This document shows positions 26,513 to 35,091 of a DNA stretch of 38,316 nucleotides, piece after piece. The stretch covers positions 1-38,316 of the forward strand of contig JAIXOJ010000189.1 of assembly GCA_027486835.1 (NCBI GenBank), in the 5' to 3' direction. Under the pieces are notes generated by a model. It worked only from the letters and a program-made list of their open reading frames with translations. It searched no databases and was not told where the DNA came from. Source of the DNA: Chitinophagaceae bacterium (GTDB taxonomy: Bacteria > Bacteroidota > Bacteroidia > Chitinophagales > Chitinophagaceae). Position numbers and translations under genes: made by a program. How positions within the stretch are numbered: the first letter of the stretch is position 1; the number at the start of each line of letters is the position of its first letter.

Positions 26513-26551
26513 AAAAAAAGAGGCATGTTAGCAACATAGCCAACACACCTC
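26513..26551 (-). terminator. Intrinsic terminator of cphA
   Basis: On the minus strand GAGGTGTGTTGGC (26551-26539) pairs with GCTAACATGCCTC (26532-26520); all 13 positions pair if three G-U wobbles are allowed, with a 6-base loop and seven U after it (26519-26513). On the plus strand the same arms have mismatches, so it acts for cphA only. Confidence 0.85.
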
Positions 26552-26578
26552 CTAGTATTTTGCAAAGCAGTGAAAAGT

Positions 26579-29212
26579 TTAATTAGCCAAATATCCTTTC
26601 TCTTCTTTTTCTTTTAAATCCTTAATTAAATCCAATGCCTCCGACACCACATCACACATAATGGTGATTAAACTCCCTTTTTGGGCGTTGTTATAGGCCG
26701 TCATGATGGCTTCTTTTTCGCTAAAGATGATTTGTAGCGGGATTTCCTTGGGTTGTGTTTCCTTGATACCAGCTATCAGTAGGTTCACAATTTCTTCGGC
26801 GGTGCGGCCTCGCAGGTGTTTGTCTTGGCGAATGATGATTTCATCGAAATAACGACCACTGATGCGGCCTAGCTCTTTGATGTCCTCATCCCTCCTATCG
26901 CCCGTACCGCTGATAATGCCCACTTTGGGTGTACCATCTAGTTTGCTCACAAAATCGCACAGTAGCGATAAGCCCGCTGGGTTGTGTGCAAAATCGGCCA
27001 AGAATTTAAAATGCCTAAACTCAAATAAATTTAAACGGCCAGGGGTTTGTGTGGGCGAAGGTGTAAACGTACTAAGCGCTGTTTTAATATCCTCGATGGT
27101 GATATTCTTAAACAAATAAGTAGCCAACACCGCAGGCAGGGTATTCATTACATTGTGCAATGCCTTACCACCATAGGTAATCGGTATCTCCGTCACTTTC
27201 AGCACCCTTATTTTCCAAGTACCTTTTAATATGGTGATGTAGCCGTTTTCATAAATGGCAGAATAACCACCCTCTTTGCTGTGCTTTTTAATGCGAGGAT
27301 TGTTTTCGTCCATGCTGAAATAAGCCACATTGCAGGACAGGTCTTTGTGCATTTCGTACACAATATCATCATCTGCATTCAAGATGGCGAAACCATGCTT
27401 GAACGTAGTTTGTGGTATCACCGACTTCACCCGACCCATTTGTTCCACTGTTTCAATACCGCCTAAGCCCAAATGATCTGCTGTAACGTTGGTTACGATG
27501 CTCACGTCGCAGTTATCGAAGGCTAAACCAGATTTAAGCAATCCACCCCTAGCACATTCTAGCACTGCAAAATCAACCGTAGGATCTCTCAAAACAAACT
27601 GTGCACTTATCGGGCCCGTGCAATCGCCTTTCATCATCAGTTGATTTTGGATATACACCCCATCGCTGGTGGTGTAGCCTACTTTTCTTCCGGCCGTTTT
27701 ACAGATATGGGCAGTTAAACGGGTAGTAGTGGTTTTACCATTCGTACCCGTGATGGCGATAATGGGAATTCTACCATTAGTGCCTTGTGGAAAGAGCATA
27801 TTAATCACTGGCTCGGCGGTGTTGCGCGCCAAACCTACCGAAGGTTCTATGTGCATCCGGAAACCTGGGGCTGCATTCACTTCTAATACCGCACCGCCGT
27901 TTTCGTAGATGGAAGTACGCAGGTCTTTGGCCATAATGTCGATACCGCAAATGTCTAAACCAATTATCCGTGCAATGCGCTCTGCCAAAAAGATATTTTC
28001 GGGGTGTACCTCATCCGTTACATCGGTGGAAGTACCACCTGTACTTAGGTTGGCCGTTGGTTTGAGTAATACCAATTCATCTTTTTTGGGGATGGTGTCT
28101 AGGGTATAGTTTTTATCGTCCAGCATTTTTTGGGTAAACTGGTCAATGGTTATTTGGGTTAACACTTTTTCATGACCATAACCACGGCGGGGGTCTTTGT
28201 TGGTTTCGTCAATCAGCCATTGAATGGTATGCTCCCCATCGCCCACCACCGAAGCGGGGGTACGCAAAGCAGCACAAATAAATTTATAATTAATGACCAA
28301 CACCCTAAAATCAAAACCGGTAATAAAACGCTCTACTATCACGCTGCGGCTATAATGCTGTGCAGCAGCTAGTGCGGTGGTTGCCTGCTCCCAAGTAGTG
28401 ATATTGGTAGTATTGCCTTTTCCATGATTGCCATCGATGGGTTTTATCACCAGCGGATAACCAAAACGCGCAACCGCATCTTTCAATCCCTCTTCTGAAC
28501 GCACTACCGTACCTTTTGGCACTGGCACTTCAGCAGCACCTAATAAATTCTTGGTTTCGTCTTTGTCGCCCGCAATTTCCACCGCAATATGGCTAGTGGT
28601 GCTGGCGATGGTGGCACGAATGCGTTTTTGGTGTACGCCATACCCCAACTGCACCAAGCTTTGTTTATTCAACCGAATAAAAGGAATGCCCCTTTTGCTT
28701 GCTTCCTCCACAATGCAGCCCGTGCTTGGCCCAAGGCGAGTATTTTCCCTTATTTCGCGCAATACCTGAATGTCTTGGTCTAGCGAATATTCCTCACCAG
28801 CTATCAACGCCTCTGCTATGCGAAAAGCCGCTTTAGCGGTATAAACCCCAGCATCTTCTTCTATATAATCAAACACTACATGGTATTCGCCCTCCTTGCC
28901 CGTGCCACGGGTGCGGCCAAAACCACAATCCATACCAGCAAGGGTTTGCAACTCCAGGGCTATATGCTCTATCACATGCCCCATCCAAGTGCCTTCATCC
29001 ACCCGTTGAAAAAAACCACCTTCCTCGCCCACACTACAGCGGTGGCTAATCATGGTGGGAAACAATGCTTTCAATCGATCTGCAAAACCATCAATCAGAT
29101 TGGTGGGACGTTGCTCCATTTCGCCCAAGTTGATTTTCATTTGAATCAACTTTTTGCGCCTAATACTCCAATAATTCGGCCCCCTTAATATTTTAATCTC
29201 TTCAATTACCAT
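26579..29212 (-). CDS. cphA: Cyanophycin synthetase
   Basis: This 877-residue enzyme extends cyanophycin (poly-aspartate with arginine side chains), a nitrogen store, by two ATP-dependent steps. The N-terminal domain (about 1-160) opens IKILRGPNYWSIRRKKLI. The ATP-grasp domain (about 215-480) has PLVIKPIDGNHGKG and LEVNAAPGF. The Mur-ligase-like domain (about 485-870) has the P-loop ITGTNGKTTTTRL near 486-498, then ECARGGLL and ADFAHNPAG. Length is normal for CphA1. No cyanophycinase (cphB) or isoaspartyl dipeptidase gene is nearby, whereas CphA and CphB are often adjacent, so degradation must be encoded elsewhere. ATG 29212 gives the canonical start. Its terminator follows directly. Confidence 0.95.
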   Translation of the reverse strand: MVIEEIKILRGPNYWSIRRKKLIQMKINLGEMEQRPTNLIDGFADRLKALFPTMISHRCSVGEEGGFFQRVDEGTWMGHVIEHIALELQTLAGMDCGFGRTRGTGKEGEYHVVFDYIEEDAGVYTAKAAFRIAEALIAGEEYSLDQDIQVLREIRENTRLGPSTGCIVEEASKRGIPFIRLNKQSLVQLGYGVHQKRIRATIASTTSHIAVEIAGDKDETKNLLGAAEVPVPKGTVVRSEEGLKDAVARFGYPLVIKPIDGNHGKGNTTNITTWEQATTALAAAQHYSRSVIVERFITGFDFRVLVINYKFICAALRTPASVVGDGEHTIQWLIDETNKDPRRGYGHEKVLTQITIDQFTQKMLDDKNYTLDTIPKKDELVLLKPTANLSTGGTSTDVTDEVHPENIFLAERIARIIGLDICGIDIMAKDLRTSIYENGGAVLEVNAAPGFRMHIEPSVGLARNTAEPVINMLFPQGTNGRIPIIAITGTNGKTTTTRLTAHICKTAGRKVGYTTSDGVYIQNQLMMKGDCTGPISAQFVLRDPTVDFAVLECARGGLLKSGLAFDNCDVSIVTNVTADHLGLGGIETVEQMGRVKSVIPQTTFKHGFAILNADDDIVYEMHKDLSCNVAYFSMDENNPRIKKHSKEGGYSAIYENGYITILKGTWKIRVLKVTEIPITYGGKALHNVMNTLPAVLATYLFKNITIEDIKTALSTFTPSPTQTPGRLNLFEFRHFKFLADFAHNPAGLSLLCDFVSKLDGTPKVGIISGTGDRRDEDIKELGRISGRYFDEIIIRQDKHLRGRTAEEIVNLLIAGIKETQPKEIPLQIIFSEKEAIMTAYNNAQKGSLITIMCDVVSEALDLIKDLKEKEEKGYLAN

Positions 29213-29525
29213 CTGACAATATGTTTAAACATGAACAATGTACACCACTTACCTACTATCCTGCCCAAAAACCAACTTAATTTTTGTACTACCAACGATA
29301 GTTGACTGCGATAATAAACCAAAAATCGATTCATTCCTACAATCTATATCCACAGGAATTAATTTTTTTACGAAAACCTGCTTTTTTCTTTGGGTGAAGA
29401 TAGGATGGTGTATGTATTGATAAACTTATAATAGCAAGAAGTTGGGGGTGAGGAATAAGGAATAAATTTTGGTTTTGATGGTGGTTGAATGTTTTGGTGT
29501 GCATACAAGTTTTTTGCCTTCTTTG
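29213..29525. other. Upstream region of cphA, no gene seen
   Basis: Contains ATGTTTAAACAT, a perfect 12-base palindrome at 29220-29231 just before the cphA start. The same 12-mer recurs at 36503-36514. No clear TAnnTTTG element for cphA was found. Confidence 0.4.
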
Positions 29526-29647
29526 GGAAATTTAGAGGCGTCCTCCGGAAATTTGGAGGCGTCCTCCGGAAATTTAGAGGCGTCCTCCGGAAGTTTAGAG
29601 GCGTCCTCCGGAAATTTAGAGGCGTCCTCCGGAAATTTGGGGGGGTG
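29526..29647. repeat. 21-bp tandem repeat array, five units plus a partial
   Basis: Units begin at 29526, 29547, 29568, 29589 and 29610, with a degenerate sixth at 29631. Each has GGAAATTTAGAGG, then CGTCCTCC, and each carries an internal inverted repeat GAGG-CGT-CCTC; TCCGGA lies at every junction. The 21-base period keeps a seven-residue peptide (GNLEASS) open on the plus strand; I treat that as a by-product. Confidence 0.9.
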
Positions 29648-29880
29648 TTTTATCGGTTTTTATTGCTGATGTTGTAAATGTTAAACTCCCTTATGCTTAA
29701 TTAGTAAACAAGCCTTAACAGAGTATTGCCTCAAATTCACGAATTGCGACTGCTAATTTATCTATTCTATCTATTGCACTTAATAGTCGCATACGCTCCA
29801 ATGACACGGACAGTTGTGCGACTCTTTTTAATTTTTCCTTCGATGGAATTTAAAGAAACAGATTACATCTATTTTGGTAA

Positions 29881-30236
29881 ATTTAATTGCAATGTTGATT
29901 GTGTAGAAGGGGCAACCACAAGGGATTGCCCCTACGAATTATTTAATTGCAATTTTGATTATGTAGGAAGGGCAACCACAAGGGATTGCCCCTACGAATT
30001 ATTTAATTGCAATTTTGATTGTATAGAAGAGGCGACCACAAGGGTTTGCCCCTACGAATTATTTAATTGCAATTTTGATTGTGTAGAAGGGGCAACCACA
30101 AGGGATTGCCCCTACGAATTATTTAATTGCAATGTTGATTATGTAGAAGGGGCAACCACAAGGGTTTGCCCCTACGAATTATTTAATTGCAATGTTGATT
30201 GTGTAGAAGGGGCAACCACAAGGGTTTGCCCATAGG
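29881..30236. repeat. 60-bp tandem repeat array, six units, each with a hairpin
   Basis: Six units of exactly 60 bases start at 29881, 29941, 30001, 30061, 30121 and 30181; the last loses register at its final bases. Each contains GTAGAAGGGGCAA, a 10-base spacer (ACCACAAGGG-type) and TTGCCCCTAC, that is, a REP-like hairpin with an 8-bp stem. Variation is mostly at a few fixed positions (GTT/TTT, GTG/TAT, GGA/GGT). The period is a multiple of three, so a 20-residue peptide repeat is open from 29726 to 30235, with no sign of being a real protein. Confidence 0.92.
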
Positions 30237-30597
30237 AATGCACCCTTTTGCAGCCCTAGCATTAGCCCACTATAATATAAGTATGTACTTACTAGCCAAT
30301 TAGTTTGGTAGCCTTAACAAGTGTTGGGTATTAGATTTTAAGTTGTTGGCACAAAGGAATAAATACGGGGTAATAGGTGATTTAAACAGATAGTTGTTGC
30401 AAGATAATAAGTAAAGAACAGTGCAATTTTTGGAAAATTTACTGCAAAATGATTGGCTCTAATGGATAACTCTTGGGGGCTCAAAAAAAAATTTAGAAAA
30501 AATTAGAGAAAACGTAAAATGTTTAAACAAACATACTTATTATTGCAACCAGATAAACTTTTAAACATTTAAAGTAGGAACTTAAAATCAGTCTATC

Positions 30598-31518
30598 ATG
30601 GATCAGGAGATACAAAACGTAGTAACCGCACTATCTGAAACCTTGACTTTTGGGAATAAAAAAGAGAATCGGGGGGAGTTAGACAAAGTGAAGACATTCG
30701 ATAGTAAATTAGCTACTATCGACCCATTGTTGCAGCAAATTAAAGCGGCTGCGACGATCCAAACAATGGATACTTCGGGTGATAAGGACAAGGTGGAAAC
30801 CTATAAACTGAATGTGGCTAAAACGGCAGATCGACTGAGTAAAAAAGTGCAGGTGAAGGCTAAGGATAGCGGAGACGATAACCTTAAAAAAGCCGTGAGT
30901 AAACCGTTTACCTTTTATTTTTCGGCTAATAAAAATTTAGTAGAAGTTAGGGCCATGCAATTGGTTAGTGTATTGCGGGCTAATGTGGATAGCGTATTTA
31001 AGGACTTGATAGAACTTGCCGAAATAGATGGTCTTGCTGCGGCAGCGAAATTGTTTGATGATAACAAGAACTTGGTGTCCACCAATGCTAAGTTTAAAAA
31101 AGTGAATGGCACAGAAAAGTTGCAAAAATTGGGGGCAGAGGGTGTAGGGGTATTGAATGACTTACGCACGCTGGGCGAAGGTTTTTTAAAGCCTGATAGT
31201 GAGGTGTTGGCTGGTTTGTTGGCTGCCACTGATATACCAGAGTTTGGCAAACGCCACACGAATGTAAAGGTACTGGTTGTGAAGATGGATGGGTCTTTGA
31301 TTGGTAAATCTGTAGTGGCTACTGACTTGTACAGCACTTCCAAGAAAAAGAAAAACACCTACAAATCAAATGCTGATAGTATTGTTTCTATTGAGGAGCA
31401 TATGCCGGGTAAATTTATTTTTAGTTTTTCTGCTAATGGATTTGAAACCAAGGAGGTGGAGATACAGTTTGAGAAGGGAAAGACTTTGAGTGTTACGGTG
31501 GTGTTGAAGGAGGTGTAA
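30598..31518 (+). CDS. Hypothetical protein: helical N-terminus plus C-terminal beta-sandwich
   Basis: This 306-residue soluble protein has no signal peptide. Residues 1-215 are helical and Lys/Ala/Asp-rich. Residues 218-306 look like an Ig-like or carboxypeptidase-regulatory-like beta domain: NVKVLVVKMDGSLIGKSVVA, GKFIFSFSANGFETKEVEI, and LSVTVVLKEV at the end. The domain order matches a Bacteroidota family of helical proteins with a beta tail; the 218-residue protein at 12299 may be a tail-less relative. ATG with AGTAGGAAC about 20 bases before. Two repeat arrays lie 360 and 950 bases upstream. Function unknown. Confidence 0.75.
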   Translation: MDQEIQNVVTALSETLTFGNKKENRGELDKVKTFDSKLATIDPLLQQIKAAATIQTMDTSGDKDKVETYKLNVAKTADRLSKKVQVKAKDSGDDNLKKAVSKPFTFYFSANKNLVEVRAMQLVSVLRANVDSVFKDLIELAEIDGLAAAAKLFDDNKNLVSTNAKFKKVNGTEKLQKLGAEGVGVLNDLRTLGEGFLKPDSEVLAGLLAATDIPEFGKRHTNVKVLVVKMDGSLIGKSVVATDLYSTSKKKKNTYKSNADSIVSIEEHMPGKFIFSFSANGFETKEVEIQFEKGKTLSVTVVLKEV

Positions 31519-31555
31519 GGAATGACTTTTTCTTGCATTTAGCAATATAGTAACA

Positions 31556-31633
31556 ATGATAAAGTATAAAGATTTAAAAATAGAAATAAAGGCTAAACTC
31601 GAGTATATTACCGAGTTAGCGGCTATAATATGA
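31556..31633 (+). CDS. 25-codon ORF overlapping the DUF4238 start
   Basis: ATG 31556 to TGA 31633 encodes a charged peptide (MIKYKDLKIEIKAKLEYITE then LAAII). Its stop overlaps the DUF4238 start codon as ATGA, the classic arrangement for translational coupling. It could be a leader peptide controlling the next gene, or a remnant of a lost gene. It is short enough to be chance. Confidence 0.35.
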   Translation: MIKYKDLKIEIKAKLEYITELAAII

Positions 31634-32475
31634 CACCTCACGTAAACAATCAACATACTATTCCAAAATGCTATCTGAAAAACTTTTCCGAAGATGGTGT
31701 AAATATTTATAGAAAGCATAAGCGTAGAGACAAAGATGAAACTAGGAATCGAGAACTTGATAAACCTATTTCATTAAAAAGTGCTACGACGAGAGACAAT
31801 TTTTATACGGTTAAAAGTGGACGCGACCCAATGCTCATTGAGACTTTAGTTTATTCAAAAGAAGTCGAAAATTACTACCCCAAATATTATGAAATGTTGG
31901 TTAATCCAAAAATAGTTGGACTGCCAACCATGGAAGACAGAACAAGGCTTTTAATGTTCTTACTTTCTTTGCATTGTCGCACACCCAAACAATTCGACTT
32001 TTTCTTTAAAACAGTCCCTGCTGAATTTAATCACGAAATTGACCAAATAAAAGAAGACTACAAAGGAGCTCATTTACTTTATACTTTAACCAATTTTATT
32101 GCAGCACACGAGTTTAAAATTTTTAAAGTTGCGACAATATCAGATACATCTGAATTTATTACAAGCGACAACCCTGTGTTAATTGTAAATTCAGAAGGAG
32201 AATTATTAAACCATAAATTTGAAGAACAATTCAATTCTGATAACAAAATAATTATTCCTCTTGACAAAAAAAATTGTTGCATCTTGACTGACGCTACGGA
32301 CAAGAACGGTGTAAGTATTAATGGAAAATTGTTTTACAACAAAATTGATAGGATTACCGTAGACTGTTCATTTACACAGAATATAAACTACAGAATGTTA
32401 GGTAGTGCAGACAATTATTACTTTGGAAGTGAAAATTATTTAAAGGCATATTTTAGCTTATTTAAACTTGCATGA
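31630..32475 (+). CDS. DUF4238 domain protein
   Basis: This 281-residue soluble protein starts with the family signature NQHTIPKCYLKNFS (7-20), has a helical middle (RTRLLMFLLSLHCRTPKQFD) and FITSDNPVL (176-184), the second signature, followed by a beta-rich end. DUF4238 proteins have no proven reaction; they often lie in accessory and defence-rich regions. The DNA is clearly more AT-rich than the housekeeping genes. It is the first of three same-strand genes, each followed by a long inverted repeat. A small ORF is coupled to its start. Confidence 0.85.
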   Translation: MTPHVNNQHTIPKCYLKNFSEDGVNIYRKHKRRDKDETRNRELDKPISLKSATTRDNFYTVKSGRDPMLIETLVYSKEVENYYPKYYEMLVNPKIVGLPTMEDRTRLLMFLLSLHCRTPKQFDFFFKTVPAEFNHEIDQIKEDYKGAHLLYTLTNFIAAHEFKIFKVATISDTSEFITSDNPVLIVNSEGELLNHKFEEQFNSDNKIIIPLDKKNCCILTDATDKNGVSINGKLFYNKIDRITVDCSFTQNINYRMLGSADNYYFGSENYLKAYFSLFKLA

Positions 32476-32490
32476 GGAAAATACAGCAGC

Positions 32491-32681
32491 TAACATTGGG
32501 TTTTATGCAAGCTGGGCTGGACGTTGGAACATCAACAATTTGCAAATCCCAGCTTCAGTTCCAGCTGACGAATAACTATCAGCTTTTGCATTTAACTTCA
32601 TCAACATATTTTCAAACAGCAGCGGTTATTGGCAGACGGAATACTAATTCCTAACCTGCATAAAGCCCTGCCCGTTGTGCG
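32491..32681. repeat. attC-like inverted-repeat element 1
   Basis: Directly after the DUF4238 gene, TAACATTGGG-TTTTATGCAA (32491-32510) faces CTGCATAAAG-CCCTGCCCGTTG (32658-32677). The outer ends are AAC and GTT, as in the R boxes of integron attC sites, and the arms pair imperfectly with an extra block on the right side. GGCAGACGGAA at 32631 is shared with element 2 at almost the same distance from the right end. A 60-codon frame across it is not a gene. Confidence 0.5.
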
Positions 32682-32735
32682 TCATTGAAAATCACACTCA
32701 TAATTAAATTTCACAAAAAAATAAACTTTACAAAC

Positions 32736-34004
32736 ATGAATTTTGACTTTTCAATAGAATCTTCTGCAGAACAAATTAACAATCCAAATACTAAGCAATA
32801 CTTTAAAGAGGTTTATCAAACTTTCATAAATGGTAACTATAGGTCATCCACAGTTATGTTATACTCTGTACTAATTTGTGATTTAGTATATAAACTCAGA
32901 GATTTAAGGGATATATATGGTGATACTACGGCAAAGGATATACTTGACGACATTGAAAAAATACAATTAGCAAATTCAACTTCACCAGAGTGGGAATCTA
33001 AATTAATTGAATTTATTAAAATAAGAACGGCTCTGCTTGAATCTTCAGATATTGTTGCAATTGAATCGCTTCAAAAAAACAGGCACTTATCTGCTCATCC
33101 TATCTTGACTAATACTGATTTACTTTTTTCACCCAATAGAGATACTGTTAAATCATTAATTAGAAATATTTTAGAAGGAATATTGACCAATCCACCCTTT
33201 TTTTCCAATAAAATATTTGACACTATGCTTGCTGATTTGGTTGAAGTGAAAAATAAAATTGGAGATTATGAAAGATTGGAGATTTATGTAAAATCAAGGT
33301 ATTTAGAAAAGCTAAATGAAACAAGTTTCAGAAAACTTTTTAGAAGTCTTTGGAAGATTGTTTTTGTTACAGAAGATACAGACTCAGTTACTAATAGAGT
33401 ATTAACGTTTAATGTTTTGAAAATCTTTGCAACGTCTGATAGAGGAATTTGTGTTGACCTAATAAATAATGAACCTACATATTACAGTAATATCAATAAG
33501 GATGAACAAGTTGGCAGATTGATTTGGCTATTAAGCTATTTTCCTGATTTTTATGAACCCTTACAATCGGCATTGAAACTTCTGATCACAAGCTTAATTG
33601 GTCGAAATCAAAATTTTCAATTAATAGGTTGGTTTATTTACCCAACGGTTAAAGCACACCTTGCTGTACTTGATGTGTCAAAATTTACAGATATTTCATC
33701 TTCTGCTTTTATGCGTTTAGTTAAATTATCCGAACAAAATGACTGCTTAAAAGAAATTATTGACATTGCAATTGAATATTTTGGGTTGAGTAAAAGTTTT
33801 GGAGATTCGACATCAAGGTTTGATAATACAATTGCTAAAGTTACTAACCATTTAAATTTAGACCAAACTAAGAGGTTACTTGAGCTATCAAATAGTAATG
33901 ACCAAATCTATCATACCTTTGGAATGTATTCAAAACTTAATAGTTTAGCAGAAAAGTACACTGATACTATTGATAAATCTTTGTACAAATCAATTTTTCG
34001 ATAG
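32736..34004 (+). CDS. HEPN-like protein with R-x4-H motif, large helical C-terminus
   Basis: This 422-residue soluble protein starts at ATG 32736; the longer TTG frame (32685) reaches into the inverted repeat. Residues 20-122 form helices that end in KNRHLSAHP, with R116 and H121 giving R-x4-H followed by P, the HEPN ribonuclease signature. A first helix rich in NYRSSTVMLYSVLICDLVY fits the HEPN pattern. Residues 150-422 are helical and not recognised. By family knowledge HEPN proteins with this motif are RNA-cleaving effectors in toxin-antitoxin and abortive-infection systems; whether this one cuts RNA is inferred. Composition is very AT-rich. It lies between two attC-like elements. Confidence 0.7.
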   Translation: MNFDFSIESSAEQINNPNTKQYFKEVYQTFINGNYRSSTVMLYSVLICDLVYKLRDLRDIYGDTTAKDILDDIEKIQLANSTSPEWESKLIEFIKIRTALLESSDIVAIESLQKNRHLSAHPILTNTDLLFSPNRDTVKSLIRNILEGILTNPPFFSNKIFDTMLADLVEVKNKIGDYERLEIYVKSRYLEKLNETSFRKLFRSLWKIVFVTEDTDSVTNRVLTFNVLKIFATSDRGICVDLINNEPTYYSNINKDEQVGRLIWLLSYFPDFYEPLQSALKLLITSLIGRNQNFQLIGWFIYPTVKAHLAVLDVSKFTDISSSAFMRLVKLSEQNDCLKEIIDIAIEYFGLSKSFGDSTSRFDNTIAKVTNHLNLDQTKRLLELSNSNDQIYHTFGMYSKLNSLAEKYTDTIDKSLYKSIFR

Positions 34005-34035
34005 CAAATTCTGAAAATCTAGAAAAAACGAACGT

Positions 34036-34232
34036 ACAACAAAAGTGTTTAGGAAAGTGTTTGTAGACGGAATAAATTCGGCAATAGTGCTTTCGTTTAG
34101 CAGTAGTTTCGGAAGACCTAACATAATGGGACAGTAGAGCAGGAATTGGGCAGTTGAACAAGAATTAAGCAATTGTTCATCGGCAGACGGAACATTCTTG
34201 TAAAGCACCTTCCCAAACACTCATTCGTTGGC
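34036..34232. repeat. attC-like inverted-repeat element 2
   Basis: AACAAAAGTGTTTAGGAAAG (34038-34057) faces CTTCCCAAACACTCATTCGTT (34209-34229); the core AGTGTTTAGGAAAGTG against CACCTTCCCAAACACT pairs at 14 of 16 positions, and the two mismatches become G-T pairs when the bottom strand folds. Outer ends are AAC and GTT. The total is about 195 bases, like element 1, and GGCAGACGGAA at 34182 sits 45 bases before the right end. An inner stem GAACAA/TTGTTC lies at 34156-34178. Confidence 0.6.
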
Positions 34233-34270
34233 ATCAACTATTCTTGTGGAATCATAAATAAATTACCAAT

Positions 34271-35056
34271 ATGAGTATCTGGCTTTACGATAGTTATAAT
34301 CCGACAACAATAAATCCCAAAGTAGCATTTCAATCTGACTGTATTTTTTGCAATACAACTTTAGTACGCAATCACGAAGAAGAAGAAAAGATTGAGTTAT
34401 ATGAGACACTAAACTATGGACTGTCAGATAATTTTACTACTAAATGCGTAGCGGTAATTGGGATTTGTCCAATCTGTGGCTGGTGGAAATATGGCGTTGG
34501 AACTTATATTGGAGGAAGTTTGCCTTCATCATTCGAAATGAGAGTAGCCACGCTTAAGAAATTAGATCTAAGTGATGTTTCAATACCAATAAATGATGTT
34601 AGATCATATCTTACTGCAAAATATGAATCTCGTTTCAAAATCGATCCACGTATGTTTGAAGAGGTCGTTGCATCTGTATTTCGAGATCACGGATTTACCA
34701 GTACAGTGACTAACTATTCTGGCGATGGAGGTATTGACATCATTCTAGACGGTAACGATAATCAAACTATTGGTATTCAAGTAAAACGATATAAAGACAG
34801 AATTTCTGTAGCAAAAATAAGAGAATTAACGGGAGCACTAGTACTTAACGGACATACTAAGGGCATATTCGTAACTACATCAGAATTTCAGGAAGGAGTA
34901 TATTCACTAGCCGATATTAGTGCCCATAAAGGATATCCGATTGAACTGATTGATGCGACTGAATTTCTTGCTAAGCTAAAAATTGCTCAATTGTCATCAT
35001 ATAAAGAAGTTGCAGAAAAAAAACCATGGGGTTCCGTACGAGAATGGGGATTATAA
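34271..35056 (+). CDS. Zinc-ribbon plus Mrr-type restriction endonuclease
   Basis: This 261-residue protein has an N-terminal zinc ribbon (C24-x2-C27 and C66-x2-C69) and a C-terminal PD-(D/E)xK nuclease of the Mrr_cat type (about 124-225). Its motifs are FEEVVASVFRDHGF, GDGGIDIIL with D156, and GIQVKRYK with Q170 and K172. Mrr-family enzymes cut modified or foreign DNA; the ribbon probably binds nucleic acid. There is no methyltransferase beside it, as expected for a modification-dependent enzyme. ATG at 34271, 38 bases behind element 2. It is the third gene of the cassette-like group. Confidence 0.85.
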   Translation: MSIWLYDSYNPTTINPKVAFQSDCIFCNTTLVRNHEEEEKIELYETLNYGLSDNFTTKCVAVIGICPICGWWKYGVGTYIGGSLPSSFEMRVATLKKLDLSDVSIPINDVRSYLTAKYESRFKIDPRMFEEVVASVFRDHGFTSTVTNYSGDGGIDIILDGNDNQTIGIQVKRYKDRISVAKIRELTGALVLNGHTKGIFVTTSEFQEGVYSLADISAHKGYPIELIDATEFLAKLKIAQLSSYKEVAEKKPWGSVREWGL

Positions 35057-35091
35057 TACTCAGCTGGGCGAGATGTTCAGCAGGTCATGTC

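Noticed and set aside
29469-29669. 66-codon frame with GNLEASS repeats
   Set aside because: A by-product of the 21-bp array; the flanks resemble no protein.
29726-30235. 169-codon frame with 20-residue repeats (NCNFDYV..., DCPYEL)
   Set aside because: Produced by a 60-bp hairpin repeat whose period is divisible by three; no unique domain outside the repeat.
29881-30236. CRISPR array
   Set aside because: The whole 60-base unit repeats with no variable spacers, and there are no cas genes.
32472-32654. 60-codon frame behind the DUF4238 gene
   Set aside because: It lies within the inverted-repeat element and lacks protein-like composition.
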